From Alkanindiges illinoisensis (lineage in GTDB: Bacteria > Pseudomonadota > Gammaproteobacteria > Pseudomonadales > Moraxellaceae), in assembly GCF_004377485.1 (NCBI RefSeq), contig NZ_SNTY01000025.1, positions 62,001-126,000 of the forward strand: a stretch of DNA of 64,000 nt. The letters are read 5' to 3'. Within the stretch, counting starts at the first letter, position 1. Each line of letters opens with the position of its first letter. This document shows positions 18,733 to 30,001 of this stretch, piece by piece. The position numbers and the translations under genes were made by a program. The notes under the pieces were generated by a model that saw nothing but the letters and a program-made list of their open reading frames with translations, ran no database searches and had not been told where the DNA came from.

Positions 18733-20067
18733 TTATCTTTCAGGCAGTGTGTCCAGTTGCTGAATGAGCGCTAATTGCCGCTCCAGCGCGCCCTGATTGG
18801 CCTGCATCACCTGCAAGCCTGCCAAACCAGCCTGCTTTGCTTGTTCCGGCTGTTGTAGCCAGTTCAGCCAAACCTGAGCTAGTGCCTCAGCATTATCCAC
18901 CTGTGTCAACGCATGGGCCTGCATGAGCTGCTCAACAATCACCTTAAAATTAAACGTATGCGGCCCCATCACTACCGGCACGCCCAGTCGCACGGGTTCC
19001 AGCGGATTATGCCCGCCAGTGGGACTCAGGGAGCCGCCAACAAATGCCATGCTAGCTAGCGCATACCACAGCCACAACTCGCCCATGCTGTCCGCCAGAT
19101 AGACCTGTGTATCGGCCTCAATGTTTTGTTGCTGGCTACGGCGAAAGACCTGAAAACCCTGCTTTTCAATCAGCTCGGCCACCCTGTCAAAGCGTTCAGG
19201 ATGCCGTGGCACCAGTATTAATACTGCATCAGGATATTGATCTAAAATTTTGGGAAACTGCGCCAGAATCTGGGCTTCTTCCGGTTCGTGCGTGCTGGCA
19301 GCAACCAGTACTGGACGCTGAGCCAGTTGCCATTGCTGTTTTAGCTGTTGTGCCTGCTCTAATAAAAATTCCGGCGGCTGAATATCAAACTTGATACTCC
19401 CCGTCACCACTACCTTTTTAGCATCGGCCCCTAACGCAATAAAGCGCTGTGCAGTGGCCTGATCCTGCGCAGCAATACAGCTGAGTTGCTCCAGCATCGG
19501 GCGGGTGAGGCGGCCAACCCTGCCATAACCCTTGGCTGAGCGTTCCGACAGGCGGGCATTCAGCAAAATAGTGGGAATTCCAGCGTCATAGGTTTGTGCC
19601 AGTGCATTGGGCCACAATTCGGTTTCAATTAAAATAAACAGGCGCGGCTGATAACGCTGCAAGAATTGCTGCATTAATGCGGTGATATCTACTGGCAGAA
19701 AAACCGCTTCAAACAACTCAGGGTAGTTTTGCGCAAACAAGGCTTTGGCGCGTGCCTGTCCGGTACGAGTGGTATTGGTTACCAGTACGGGTTGGCCCCG
19801 CTTTAAAAAATGCGCAATGATGGGCTGGGCGGCGTTGGTTTCACCCACCGATACCGCATGAATCCAGATGACCTGCTGAGGTTTGGATAGCTGATTTTTG
19901 CGCTGCTGATTTTTAGCCACAGGTTTAACTGCAAAACGCTCAATGATTTCATCCTGATAATCCGGCTGTAGACGCGAACGCTGCCACACGCGCAGGCGAT
20001 ATAGTGGCAATACCAGCGCCAGCAGAATTTGATACCAGAAAGGAGGTTTTTGCACAGGTTTCGACAT
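18733..20067 (-). CDS. waaA: Kdo transferase WaaA (KdtA)
   Basis: 3-deoxy-D-manno-octulosonic-acid transferase, which adds Kdo to lipid A precursors at the inner membrane. I use the ATG at 20067 (MSKPVQK); the longer frame starts with TTG two codons earlier. A hydrophobic anchor (FWYQILLALVLPLYRLRVW) is followed by the Kdo transferase domain: IWIHAVSVGETNAAQPII, LFILIETELWPNAL, then the glycosyltransferase C-domain with LAASTHEPEE, AFVGGSLSPTGGHNPLEP and VVMGPHTFNF. The length of about 444 is slightly above the E. coli enzyme. Confidence 0.94.
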   Translation of the reverse strand: MSKPVQKPPFWYQILLALVLPLYRLRVWQRSRLQPDYQDEIIERFAVKPVAKNQQRKNQLSKPQQVIWIHAVSVGETNAAQPIIAHFLKRGQPVLVTNTTRTGQARAKALFAQNYPELFEAVFLPVDITALMQQFLQRYQPRLFILIETELWPNALAQTYDAGIPTILLNARLSERSAKGYGRVGRLTRPMLEQLSCIAAQDQATAQRFIALGADAKKVVVTGSIKFDIQPPEFLLEQAQQLKQQWQLAQRPVLVAASTHEPEEAQILAQFPKILDQYPDAVLILVPRHPERFDRVAELIEKQGFQVFRRSQQQNIEADTQVYLADSMGELWLWYALASMAFVGGSLSPTGGHNPLEPVRLGVPVVMGPHTFNFKVIVEQLMQAHALTQVDNAEALAQVWLNWLQQPEQAKQAGLAGLQVMQANQGALERQLALIQQLDTLPER

Positions 20068-20251
20068 AGTCAAATATCAAAGAAGCGGCATGCTGCCCGC
20101 AACATGCTACTAACGAAAAATAAAGTGAGCAGAGTGTAGCCTGCCTGAGGCTATAAACCAAAATTTTACGGAGGCTTTTGCCCAAAACTGATGTTTTTCT
20201 TATCAGTGTTTCTTCAAAGATACGGTATTAAATTGGGACTTTCAAAACAAT

Positions 20252-20275
20252 TATCCCCCTTGATACAGGGGGATA
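20252..20275 (-). terminator. Hairpin terminator after the Old Yellow Enzyme gene
   Basis: TATCCCCCT and AGGGGGATA form a perfect 9-bp stem around a 6-base loop, 37 bp past the stop. On the minus strand the following bases are only moderately T-rich (ATTGTTTT). Confidence 0.65.
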
Positions 20276-20311
20276 AAATAACGCATAAGTTCGCTGGATT
20301 GCTTTAATCCA

Positions 20312-21367
20312 TTATTGATTAAGGAATGGATAATCCGTATAACCCGTTGCACCTTCAGCGTAATAGGTAGCAGGGTTAGGGGCATTTAGCTCAGCCTGCT
20401 GCTTAAAGCGTTCTACCAGATCCGGATTGGCAATATACAACTGGCCAAAAGCCACAGCATCCGCCTCACCCAGCTCTAATAAGCGTTCAGCCTGCTCACG
20501 CTCCAGCTTTTCATTGGCAATAAATACCCCGCCAAATTTCTGCTTGATTAGGCCAGCCAGGCTATCATCAGCAACATATTCCCGTGCACAAATAAAGGCA
20601 ATTTTGCGCTGTCCCAGTTGGTCCGCCACATAACCAAAGGTTTCTACCGGATCGTCATCGCCCATATCATGTGAATCACGGCGTGGTGCCAGATGCACGC
20701 CCACACGGTCTGCGCCCCATACGTCAATCAGTTGGTCAGTGACTTCAAGTAACAAACGCGCCCGGTTTTCCACAGCGCCACCATATTCATCATCACGCTG
20801 GTTGGTTTTGGTTTGCAAAAACTGGTCAATCAGGTAGCCATTGGCACCATGCAGCTCAACCCCATCAAAACCAGCCGCTTTGGCATTAATCGCGGCCTGG
20901 CGGTAATCCTGCACAATTTGTTTGACTTCTGCGGTAGTCAGCGCACGCGGGGTCACATATTCTTTTTTAGGACGTACCAGACTGACATGACCCGCAGGCT
21001 TAATAGCAGTAGGCGCAACTGGCAATTCGCCATTTAAGAAAATCGGGTCAGAAATACGGCCTACATGCCATAGCTGCATGACCATGCGGCCACCTGCAGC
21101 CCGCACCGCATCGGTAATTTTTTTCCAGCCTGCCACTTGTTCTTCCGACCAGATGCCTGGCGTATCGGCATAACCTACCGCAGAGGGCGTAATGGCCGTG
21201 GCTTCGGTAATGATTAAACCGGCACTGGCACGCTGCACGTAGTATTCCTGCATCAAGTCATTTGGAATACGTGACTCGCCTGCACGTGAACGGGTGAGCG
21301 GTGCCATGACCAGACGATTGGGTAATTCAAGCGCGCCTACCGTTAAAGGCTGAAATAAAATCGACAT
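20312..21367 (-). CDS. Old Yellow Enzyme family FMN oxidoreductase (NemA-like)
   Basis: A 351-residue FMN-dependent ene-reductase. Visible OYE features are the N-terminal LFQPLTVGALELPNRLVMAPLTRSRA, the MQLWHVGRIS strand, FDGVELHGANGYLIDQFLQ with the HxxN-type substrate pair, the NQRDDEYGG loop and YADTPGIWSEEQVAGWKKI. Such enzymes reduce activated alkenes, nitroesters and quinones with NAD(P)H. It lies 37 bp downstream of an ArsR-type regulator on the same strand, so it is probably that regulator's target. Confidence 0.9.
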   Translation of the reverse strand: MSILFQPLTVGALELPNRLVMAPLTRSRAGESRIPNDLMQEYYVQRASAGLIITEATAITPSAVGYADTPGIWSEEQVAGWKKITDAVRAAGGRMVMQLWHVGRISDPIFLNGELPVAPTAIKPAGHVSLVRPKKEYVTPRALTTAEVKQIVQDYRQAAINAKAAGFDGVELHGANGYLIDQFLQTKTNQRDDEYGGAVENRARLLLEVTDQLIDVWGADRVGVHLAPRRDSHDMGDDDPVETFGYVADQLGQRKIAFICAREYVADDSLAGLIKQKFGGVFIANEKLEREQAERLLELGEADAVAFGQLYIANPDLVERFKQQAELNAPNPATYYAEGATGYTDYPFLNQ

Positions 21368-21404
21368 AACAACTCCTGTGACCTGTATTGATTGACGTCA
21401 GGTC

Positions 21405-21713
21405 TTATAAATCGCGTTGTAAAGATTGCAGAAATTGCTGAATGACGGCTTCATTACGCTGGTAAAACGACCATTGCCCTACTTTCTGGCAACAAATCAA
21501 ACCTGATTTTTGCAATACAGCCAGATGATTTGACACCGTTGATTGCGACAAACCGGTCTTGGCATCAATCTGTCCGGCACATACCCCGTGGCTTACAGAC
21601 ACATGCTGGGCTGGAAAATAATGCTCTGGCTGTTTAAGCCATTGCAGGATTTCACGACGCACCGGATTGGCCAGCGCCTTTAAAATCGCTTCGCTATCAA
21701 TCTGATTTGTCAT
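21405..21713 (-). CDS. ArsR-family transcriptional regulator
   Basis: A 102-residue winged-helix repressor of the ArsR/SmtB fold: ILKALANPVRREILQWLKQP, then GLSQSTVSNHLAVLQKSGLI as the recognition helix. A CAGQIDAKT segment holds a Cys, and three other Cys/His pairs are scattered, so thiol or metal sensing is possible but not shown. A perfect TATAAT -10 box lies at 21765-21770 on the minus strand, about 52 bp upstream. It precedes the ene-reductase in what looks like a two-gene operon. Confidence 0.88.
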   Translation of the reverse strand: MTNQIDSEAILKALANPVRREILQWLKQPEHYFPAQHVSVSHGVCAGQIDAKTGLSQSTVSNHLAVLQKSGLICCQKVGQWSFYQRNEAVIQQFLQSLQRDL

Positions 21714-21818
21714 GCACTTATCCTCAGCTTAGGTCGTCAGCAAGCATTGTGTATTGCCAGCACTATTATAACCAATTCATTCTGCTTTTCTGCGCAGGAT
21801 TACTATATAGCATATTTT

Positions 21819-21832
21819 CGATATATGTATCG
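21819..21832. promoter_or_regulatory. Inverted repeat upstream of the ArsR-type gene
   Basis: CGATA-tatg-TATCG lies about 106 bp upstream of the regulator start in AT-rich DNA. AT-rich palindromes are usual operators for ArsR-family proteins, but this one is upstream of the -10 box and short. Confidence 0.25.
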
Positions 21833-21880
21833 CTTTTTTTAGATGTATAAATCGTAAAATTGAAATAAGATGTATCAAAA

Positions 21881-21905
21881 AAAGGGCAATGTCATATTGC
21901 CCTTT
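21881..21905 (-). terminator. Rho-independent terminator of prfB
   Basis: AAAGGGCAAT and ATTGCCCTTT form a 10-bp stem with a 5-base loop. On the minus strand the T-run is seven long. It is 34 bp past the prfB stop. Confidence 0.9.
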
Positions 21906-21938
21906 CCCTGCAAGTATTTTTCTATCCGAATTTGCGGA

Positions 21939-23034
21939 TTAAAGCCCCATTTTCAGACTGGCTTCAATAAACTTGTCCAGATCGCCATCCAGCACAGCAC
22001 CGGTATTAGAATTTTCTACCCCGGTGCGCAAGTCCTTCACGCGTGAATCATCCAGCACGTAGGAACGAATCTGGCTGCCCCAGCCAATATCAGACTTGGT
22101 GGCTTCCAACGCCTGTTGGGCTTCATTACGCTTCTGGATTTCCAGCTCATATAATTTGGCACGTAACAGCTTCCAAGCACGGTCGCGGTTGGCATGCTGG
22201 CTGCGTTCATTCTGGCAAGCCACCACCGTTCCAGTAGGAACATGCGTCAAACGCACTGCCGAATCGGTTTTGTTAATGTGCTGACCACCCGCACCGGAAG
22301 CCCGATAAGTATCCGTGCGAACATCGGCTGGATTGATATCAATTTCAATATTGTCATCCACTTCTGGCGACACAAACACGGCTGAAAACGAAGTATGGCG
22401 ACGGTTGCCACTGTCAAATGGCGACTTGCGTACTAGGCGATGCACCCCGGTTTCAGTTCTAAGCCAGCCAAAGGCATATTCGCCTTCCACCCGGATGGTG
22501 GCGCTTTTAATCCCGGCCACGTCGCCATCAGATTCTTCCATGACTTCAGCCTTAAAGCCATGACGCTCAATCCAGCGCAGGTACATACGCAACAGCATGG
22601 AAGCCCAGTCCTGTGCTTCAGTGCCACCTGAACCAGCCTGAATATCCAGAAAGCAGTTATTCGGGTCCATCTGGTTACTGAACATGCGGCGAAATTCCAG
22701 CTTGCCTACCGCTGCATCTGCGGTTTTAAGTTCGCTATCTACATCATCCAGCAAGCTTTCTTCATCTGCTTCTACTGCCAGATCCAGCATGGCCTGTGCA
22801 TCTTCCAGTTGCTGGCTTAAATCATCTAGCACACCCACAATATTTTCCAGCTCGCCCTTTTCCTTGGCCATCGCCTGCGCACGGCTCTGGTCATTCCAGA
22901 TGGCAGGGTCTTCTAGTTCGCGCAGGACTTCTTCCAGTCGCTCTTTTTTATGGTCGTAGTCAAAGATACCCCCTAAGCGTCTGACCACGCTCACGCAAGT
23001 CCTTTAACCGAACCAGATACGGATTAATTTCCAC
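21939..23034 (-). CDS. prfB: Peptide chain release factor 2, with programmed +1 frameshift
   Basis: RF2 terminates translation at UGA and UAA. The gene starts at a GTG (23032-23034; [17 protein letters not shown]) with GAG 7 bases upstream. After 24 codons the zero frame meets TGA at 22960-22962 in the slippery CTTTGAC. An AGGGGG Shine-Dalgarno-like element lies just before it (22969-22974). A +1 shift joins the frames into a 364-residue product. The main part has the GGQ motif ([17 protein letters not shown]) and the SPF tripeptide region (KSPFDSG). This is the classical autoregulatory RF2 arrangement. Confidence 0.96.
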
Positions 23035-23360
23035 AATACATCTCAAAACAGTCATAAATGAACCTGAATTTTAGCACGTCCACCTTATTGCTCAACAGCT
23101 ATAGCATTTTTCAAAAATATCTAAACGTCTATTTCTTTTTTTAACACTGGCTACAAAGTGCAGCGTTGTGATTCATATTTTTAAGTATGGCCTTGGTAAA
23201 CAAGCCAAGAAATGGTTGCAGAAATGTTACAAGTTAGGGCAAAAAGTCTGAAATATTTACAAAATGTGTGTCATATGAGTGCATAACTTTATAAATTAAA
23301 ATATTAATTCATTGAAATAAATCATAAAAAGTAGCTAAATTGCAGTTAACAGGTTCAGGT

Positions 23361-23388
23361 TTGACTAATTTCTTACGCGCTGTAAGAT
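23361..23388 (+). promoter_or_regulatory. Promoter of the Omp33-36-like porin gene
   Basis: TTGACT (23361-23366) and TAAGAT (23383-23388) are 16 bases apart, giving a leader of about 40 nt before a strong GGAGAG ribosome site. The 398-bp gap between prfB and this gene is AT-rich and otherwise shows nothing I can support. Confidence 0.6.
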
Positions 23389-23432
23389 GGCAAATGTGTA
23401 ACAAATAATTTCATTCGTTTTGGAGAGATATC

Positions 23433-24173
23433 ATGAAAAAATTAGCGCTGGCTGCTGCACTACTAGCCACTATGTCTGCAGCAAATGCCTATCAAACTGA
23501 AGTAGGTGCGGATTACACTTATTTTGATAATGATAACAGTGACAGTGTGAATGCATTTGGCCTGGATGCAACCTACTACTTCAATCCAGTAACGGATAAT
23601 AATGCGCCACTGGCTGAAGCTGCTTTTATGAATCGCGCCAGCAATGTTGGTGTCAATGTTGCTACTAACGATGCCGATAATGAAAAAACTGAATACGGCA
23701 TCAAAGGCGAATACTACGTACCAAATACTGATTTCTATGTGTCAGGTAAGTTAGCACGTGTTGAAGATGATTATGATCACGTTAATAAGTACGGTGCTGA
23801 AATCGGTTATTTACCTGCACCAAACTTCCTGATTGCAGCTGGTCTTGTAGGTACTGAAAGAGATGATGATAGTAATACTGATCCATCAATCCGGGCCAAG
23901 TATGTAACCCGTGTAGGTCAGCACGACTGGAACTTTGAAGCGGGTGGTGTATTTGGGGATAATGATGAATATAATTTTCTTGCCGATTATTTTGTAGATA
24001 ATACTTTTAGTATCGGTGGTAAATATCAAAATATTGATAATGGTGTTGATAATAAAGACACTTTTAGTGTTCGTGCCCGTAAATTTATTAACCAGCAAAC
24101 CAGCGTACAAGGTGAGCTAGGTTTTGGTGATGACACCAACACTGTAGGTATCCGCGGAACCTACCGTTTCTAA
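23433..24173 (+). CDS. Omp33-36-like outer-membrane porin
   Basis: A 246-residue outer-membrane protein with a clean signal peptide (MKKLALAAALLATMSAANA). The mature start YQTEVGADYTYFDND and the segment APLAEAAFMNRASNVGVNV resemble the Acinetobacter Omp33-36 porin family. Alternating beta strands run to a terminal Phe (GIRGTYRF). It is shorter than the usual roughly 300 residues. It has its own promoter and a shared terminator and is AT-richer than its neighbours. The substrate is unknown; it probably acts as a small water or solute channel. Confidence 0.8.
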   Translation: MKKLALAAALLATMSAANAYQTEVGADYTYFDNDNSDSVNAFGLDATYYFNPVTDNNAPLAEAAFMNRASNVGVNVATNDADNEKTEYGIKGEYYVPNTDFYVSGKLARVEDDYDHVNKYGAEIGYLPAPNFLIAAGLVGTERDDDSNTDPSIRAKYVTRVGQHDWNFEAGGVFGDNDEYNFLADYFVDNTFSIGGKYQNIDNGVDNKDTFSVRARKFINQQTSVQGELGFGDDTNTVGIRGTYRF

Positions 24174-24186
24174 GCATTAATCCTTT

Positions 24187-24224
24187 AAAAAAAGCCGCTA
24201 CTCATTCTGTTTAGCGGCTTTTTT
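24187..24224. terminator. Bidirectional terminator between the porin gene and recJ
   Basis: AAAAAAAGCCGCTA and TAGCGGCTTTTTT form a stem of 12 or more bp with an 11-base loop. T-runs occur on both strands, serving the plus-strand porin gene and the minus-strand recJ. Confidence 0.9.
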
Positions 24225-24248
24225 ATGGCTTGTTTTAAGGTATGCCGT

Positions 24249-25967
24249 TTAAGTCACAATTTCAGCATGTTGTATCAGCAATTGTAACCGTTGCCTGCCT
24301 TGATATTCGTTAATATCCAGTTGATAAACTAGTCGAAGCTTGGGCATGGTGTCAGGCCAGTGTTGTCGCTTGGCATTAAAATAAATGGCATCAATACGTT
24401 GCTTATGATCAGGATGCTGTAACAACAGTTTTAAGTGTTTATCCTGCAACCAGCGATATTCCAGCACCTTAAATAGCCCTTCAAATAGTGGTGCAGGAAA
24501 ACCCTGTCCCCATGGCCCGGCATGCGCAAGGTCGCGCGCAGTATCCAGACTAAACTCATGGGCTTGCAATTCGCCATCCGTCAGTAGCCGTGCATCAAAC
24601 AGGCTTGGGTCATGTTCCGCAATAATTTGCTGGAAAACCTGGGTAAAAGCTTCAAATTGCTGGCGTGGCAAGGTTAACCCTGCGGCCATGGCATGCCCGC
24701 CAAAATGGCTTACCAGTTCAGGATACTGTTCAGCCACTCGCTCAATGGCATCGCGGATATGAATGCCCGCAATGGAGCGCGCTGAACCTTTAACAAACAA
24801 TCCATCCTCACTGGGGGCAAATACAATGGTCGGTCGGTGAAACTGCTCTTTTAAGCGTCCGGCCACGATACCAATTACACCCTGATGCCAGTTGGGTTCA
24901 AACAGTACAATGGCGGGTGGAATATCGCTCAGGTTGCGATAGGCTGAATGCGCCAGCAAGTCCAGCGCTTCCTGCTTCATTTGTGCTTCAACCCGACGGC
25001 GCTCACGATTCAGCTCATCCAGCTTTTGTGCTAGCGGCCATGCCTCATCAAAGCTATTGGCCAGCAGGCAATCAATCCCAATGCGCATGTTTTCCATACG
25101 TCCAGCGGCATTAATGCGCGGGCCAATCACAAAACCCAGATCCTGTGGGCTAATTTTATAGGCTTCACGGCCTGCAACTTCCAGCAGGGCCAGCACACCG
25201 GGGCGACATACTCCCTGCCGGATACGCTCAACTCCGGCAGCCACCAGAATGCGGTTATTAAAATCCAGTTGTGCAACGTCAGCCACTGTACCAATCGCCA
25301 CAATATCCAGATACTGGGTGAGATTAATGCTGGCTTTGCTCTGCTGTTTGCGCTGCGTTGCCAGTGCAGCCAGCACATAAAAGGCCACACCCACACCAGC
25401 CAGTGCCTTGCTACCAAAATTGCAATCCGGCTGGTTGGGATTTACGACGGCAGCACATTCTGGCGGTGTTTTAGTGGTCAGGTGATGGTCCGTGATAATG
25501 ACCTTAATTCCGGCTGCATGCGCGGCTTCAACACCACTATGACTGGAAATGCCGTTATCCACCGTCACAATCAGTTGCGGCTGGTAGTCATCAATGGCCA
25601 GTGCCACAATTTCCGGCGTCAAACCATAACCATACTTAAAGCGGTCTGGCACCAGATAATGAACACAAGCACCCATTTGACCTAGTGCTAGCATCATGAG
25701 CGCCGTGCTGGTTGCCCCATCGGCATCAAAATCACCGACAATCAAGATGCGGGTTTGCTGATCAATGGCCTGATCCAGCAGCTTAACTGCACAGTCCAGT
25801 CCTTTCAGCTGTTGGGCGGGAATCAGTCGGTTGAGTTTAAGGCTCAGTTGTTCGGCCGAATCGACACCGCGCGCTGCATACAGCCGTGCCAGCAAGGGAG
25901 AAATATGCTCGGCCAGTTGCCCGGCAACAGGCGGACAGGGACGGGCAATTAACTGGTATGAGGACAT
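24249..25967 (-). CDS. recJ: Single-stranded-DNA exonuclease RecJ
   Basis: A 5'-3' exonuclease of the DHH family used in recombination and mismatch repair, 572 residues, which is normal. Motifs in order: VGDFDADGATSTALM (motif I), VTVDNGIS, KVIITDHHLT (the DHH), VVNPNQPDC and, after the linker, the DHHA1 part with GSARSIAGIHIRDAI and VSHFGGHAMAAGLTL. The Asp and His metal ligands are all present. It is followed upstream by pdxH after about 85 bp on the same strand. Confidence 0.96.
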   Translation of the reverse strand: MSSYQLIARPCPPVAGQLAEHISPLLARLYAARGVDSAEQLSLKLNRLIPAQQLKGLDCAVKLLDQAIDQQTRILIVGDFDADGATSTALMMLALGQMGACVHYLVPDRFKYGYGLTPEIVALAIDDYQPQLIVTVDNGISSHSGVEAAHAAGIKVIITDHHLTTKTPPECAAVVNPNQPDCNFGSKALAGVGVAFYVLAALATQRKQQSKASINLTQYLDIVAIGTVADVAQLDFNNRILVAAGVERIRQGVCRPGVLALLEVAGREAYKISPQDLGFVIGPRINAAGRMENMRIGIDCLLANSFDEAWPLAQKLDELNRERRRVEAQMKQEALDLLAHSAYRNLSDIPPAIVLFEPNWHQGVIGIVAGRLKEQFHRPTIVFAPSEDGLFVKGSARSIAGIHIRDAIERVAEQYPELVSHFGGHAMAAGLTLPRQQFEAFTQVFQQIIAEHDPSLFDARLLTDGELQAHEFSLDTARDLAHAGPWGQGFPAPLFEGLFKVLEYRWLQDKHLKLLLQHPDHKQRIDAIYFNAKRQHWPDTMPKLRLVYQLDINEYQGRQRLQLLIQHAEIVT

Positions 25968-26052
25968 GGCAAATGCAAAATGGATTTACAGGAAAATATA
26001 GGCTGCAAACTATCATGTAATCCGTCATGACGGAAAATAATAGCAACAGAAT

Positions 26053-26712
26053 TTAAGGCATTAAACGCTCAATACGCCAGCCTGTGTCGCTTGAATCATC
26101 AGGAAGATACTTTAGGCGGTCATGCAGGCGGTTGGGACGCCCCTGCCAAAACTCATAAGAATATGGTTTAAGGCAATAACCACCCCAAAATACCGGTTTT
26201 TCAATATTGGTGATGTGTTCAAGCTGGCGGTTTAAATCGGCAAAGCGCTGTTCCAGCAATTCACGACTTTCAATGATGCCGCTTTGCGGGGTACTGACAT
26301 GCGCGGCAATCTGGCTGTCCCGTGGACGCTTGTGATAATAAGCGGTGGATTCCTGCTCGCTAATGCGCTCAACCGATCCGTGAATGCGCACTTGCTGTTC
26401 CAGTGCAGGCCAGAAGAACAGCAGCTCGGCATATGGATTAGCCGCCAGATCCTGTCCTTTTTGGCTATTATAATTACTGTAAAAATAAAAACCGCTTGCG
26501 TCTGCACCACGCAATAACACGGTGCGGGCATGCGGACGGCCATTGCCATCAGCGGTAGCCAGCGTCATGGCATAAGGCTCGGTAACCTGTGCCTGCAAGG
26601 CGTGATCTAACCACTTCAGGAACTGGTCTAAAGGATCGGCGGACACATCATGCACCTGCAAACTGCCTTTGCCATAATTTTGCCGTAATTCGCTGAGATC
26701 CTTTACACTCAT
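26053..26712 (-). CDS. pdxH: Pyridoxine/pyridoxamine 5'-phosphate oxidase
   Basis: FMN-dependent oxidase that makes pyridoxal 5'-phosphate from PNP or PMP, the last step of B6 synthesis and salvage. The 219 residues include FMN contacts in GRPHARTVLLRGADASGFYFYSNY, the SQKGQDLAANPYAELLFFW segment, WGGYCLKPYSYEFWQGRPNRLHDR and the C-terminal WRIERLMP. All are typical. It is one gene between recJ and glmM, all on the minus strand. Confidence 0.96.
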   Translation of the reverse strand: MSVKDLSELRQNYGKGSLQVHDVSADPLDQFLKWLDHALQAQVTEPYAMTLATADGNGRPHARTVLLRGADASGFYFYSNYNSQKGQDLAANPYAELLFFWPALEQQVRIHGSVERISEQESTAYYHKRPRDSQIAAHVSTPQSGIIESRELLEQRFADLNRQLEHITNIEKPVFWGGYCLKPYSYEFWQGRPNRLHDRLKYLPDDSSDTGWRIERLMP

Positions 26713-26773
26713 ATTGCCCTCGCCTGCTTGACCTTAAAATCATACTGCCAGCACTGCACATTTCTTAAATTAC

Positions 26774-28111
26774 TTATGCAGCAATGGCCCGGCTACGAAT
26801 CAGCTCAGCCAGTTGATTGGCCAGCTGGTCGACCTGCGCCTGCGTTTCACCTTCTACCATGACCCGGATCACTGGCTCAGTGCCTGATTTACGAATCAGT
26901 AAGCGGCCACGTCCGGCCAGTTGCTGTTCTGCTTCATCAAATGCCTGGCTTAAGGCGGGGTCGGCATACGGATCAAGCATTTGCGCCAGTCTTACATTCA
27001 CCAACGCCTGCGGTAAAATGCTTAGGCCTTCTGTCAGCTCATGCAGCGCTTTTTGCTGTGCCACCATTTGCGCCAGAACCTGCAAGCCACAAATCAGTGC
27101 ATCGCCGGTAGTGCTTTTATCCAGACATAAAATATGGCCGGAAGGTTCACCGCCAATTTGCCAGTGGCTTTCTTCAAGCTCCGCCATCACATAGCGGTCA
27201 CCCACCTTGGCCCGCTTAAAGGCAATATTATGCGCCTTTAGCGCCAGTTCCAGACCCATATTGCTCATCAGTGTGCCAACCACCCCATCAACGGCACAAC
27301 CGGCCTGCGTGGCCAGAATGTATAAAATGGCATCGCCATCCACCAGCTTACCGTGCTGATCCACCATGATAATACGGTCAGCATCACCGTCCAGCGCAAT
27401 ACCTACATCTGCCTGATGATCCACCACGGCTTTTTGCAGGCTTTCCGGATGAGTAGAACCACAATCAGCATTAATGTTCAGGCCATCCGGCTGGCTGTGC
27501 AGTGCAATGACTGTTGCTCCCAGTTCACGCAAAATGGCTGGCCCCACCATGTAACCGGCACCATTGGCACAGTCAATGACAATCTTCAGGCCTGTCAGAT
27601 TTAACTGATACGGAAAGCTGGACTTGCAGAATTCAATATAACGGCCATTGGCATCCTTGATCCGGTAGCTTTTGCCCAGCCGGTCAGGTGCGGCAATTTC
27701 AATCGGCTGTTCCAGTTGCGCGCTAATGGCATTTTGTAGCTCATCCGGCAATTTTTTGCCTTCCGCAGAAAAAAACTTGATGCCATTGTCAAAATAAGGA
27801 TTGTGCGAGGCTGAAATGACAATACCGGCATCTGCATGAAATGCCCTAGTTAAATGTGCAATGGCTGGAGTCGGCAGCGGGCCAAGCATCAGCACATCCA
27901 CACCAGCCGCATTTAGGCCAGCCTGCAATGCCGCTTCCAATACATAACCCGATAAGCGGGTATCCTTGCCCATCATCACTTTGGCCTGGCCTTTTTTCGC
28001 CTGACTGGCAAACACGCGTCCTGCCGCAAAGCCCAGTTTTAATGCAAATTCCGGGGTAATTGGGTCTTCGCCAAATTTTCCACGAATGCCGTCGGTGCCA
28101 AAGTGGCTCAT
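26774..28111 (-). CDS. glmM: Phosphoglucosamine mutase
   Basis: Converts glucosamine-6-phosphate to glucosamine-1-phosphate for UDP-GlcNAc, feeding peptidoglycan and LPS synthesis. The 445-residue alpha-phosphohexomutase has the phosphoserine loop [10 protein letters not shown] (Ser about 102), the metal-binding DGDADRII loop, the sugar-binding GGEPSGHI and the phosphate-binding [16 protein letters not shown] terminator-like hairpin lies upstream, separating it from guaB. Confidence 0.97.
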   Translation of the reverse strand: MSHFGTDGIRGKFGEDPITPEFALKLGFAAGRVFASQAKKGQAKVMMGKDTRLSGYVLEAALQAGLNAAGVDVLMLGPLPTPAIAHLTRAFHADAGIVISASHNPYFDNGIKFFSAEGKKLPDELQNAISAQLEQPIEIAAPDRLGKSYRIKDANGRYIEFCKSSFPYQLNLTGLKIVIDCANGAGYMVGPAILRELGATVIALHSQPDGLNINADCGSTHPESLQKAVVDHQADVGIALDGDADRIIMVDQHGKLVDGDAILYILATQAGCAVDGVVGTLMSNMGLELALKAHNIAFKRAKVGDRYVMAELEESHWQIGGEPSGHILCLDKSTTGDALICGLQVLAQMVAQQKALHELTEGLSILPQALVNVRLAQMLDPYADPALSQAFDEAEQQLAGRGRLLIRKSGTEPVIRVMVEGETQAQVDQLANQLAELIRSRAIAA

Positions 28112-28218
28112 GTTCTTTTCTCGCTAAGATTATTTAGTGCAATACCAAACCTTATAGGTTAAAACAAAGTTTACTTAAAAATTTTAAGTTTTTGTAAAAA
28201 TTAAATTGAGTAAAACAA

Positions 28219-28247
28219 AAAAACCGCCAAAAATTTTGACGGTTTTT
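28219..28247 (-). terminator. Terminator between guaB and glmM
   Basis: AAAAACCGcCAAAA against TTTTGaCGGTTTTT gives a stem of up to 14 bp that pairs fully on the minus strand if one G-U is allowed. It is 36 bp past the guaB stop and ends in T-runs. Confidence 0.8.
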
Positions 28248-28282
28248 AAGACAAGCTGAAGCAGATTTAGGCCAGGCTAAAA

Positions 28283-29779
<1,497 letters not shown>

Positions 29780-29865
29780 TTATAACCGAAAGTCGACGAT
29801 AAACGCGACGGGGTTTTAGCATTGCCATGACATTTCACTGGTTTTTATCCCGCTCACTGGATTTT

Positions 29866-29897
29866 CCTGCCTTAAATACTTGAGAATTTAAAGCAGG
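29866..29897 (-). terminator. Hairpin downstream of aceF, possible terminator
   Basis: CCTGCCTTAAAT and ATTTAAAGCAGG form a 12-bp stem on the minus strand (one G-U pair) with an 8-base loop, about 105 bp past the aceF stop. No T-run follows, so its termination strength is doubtful. Confidence 0.45.
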
Positions 29898-30001
29898 AAT
29901 CACACCAGTCTGTCCAGATTTAAATGTTGAAAAGCCACTAATACATTAACTGACTCGTGAGTGCGCCATGCTACCCAACAGTGACTTGTCTCAAAATGCA
30001 C

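Noticed and set aside
23373-23387. CTTAC-gcgct-GTAAG as a second GacA site
   Set aside because: The half-sites are in the opposite order to the TGTAAG-N6-CTTACA consensus and the element overlaps the porin promoter spacer and -10.
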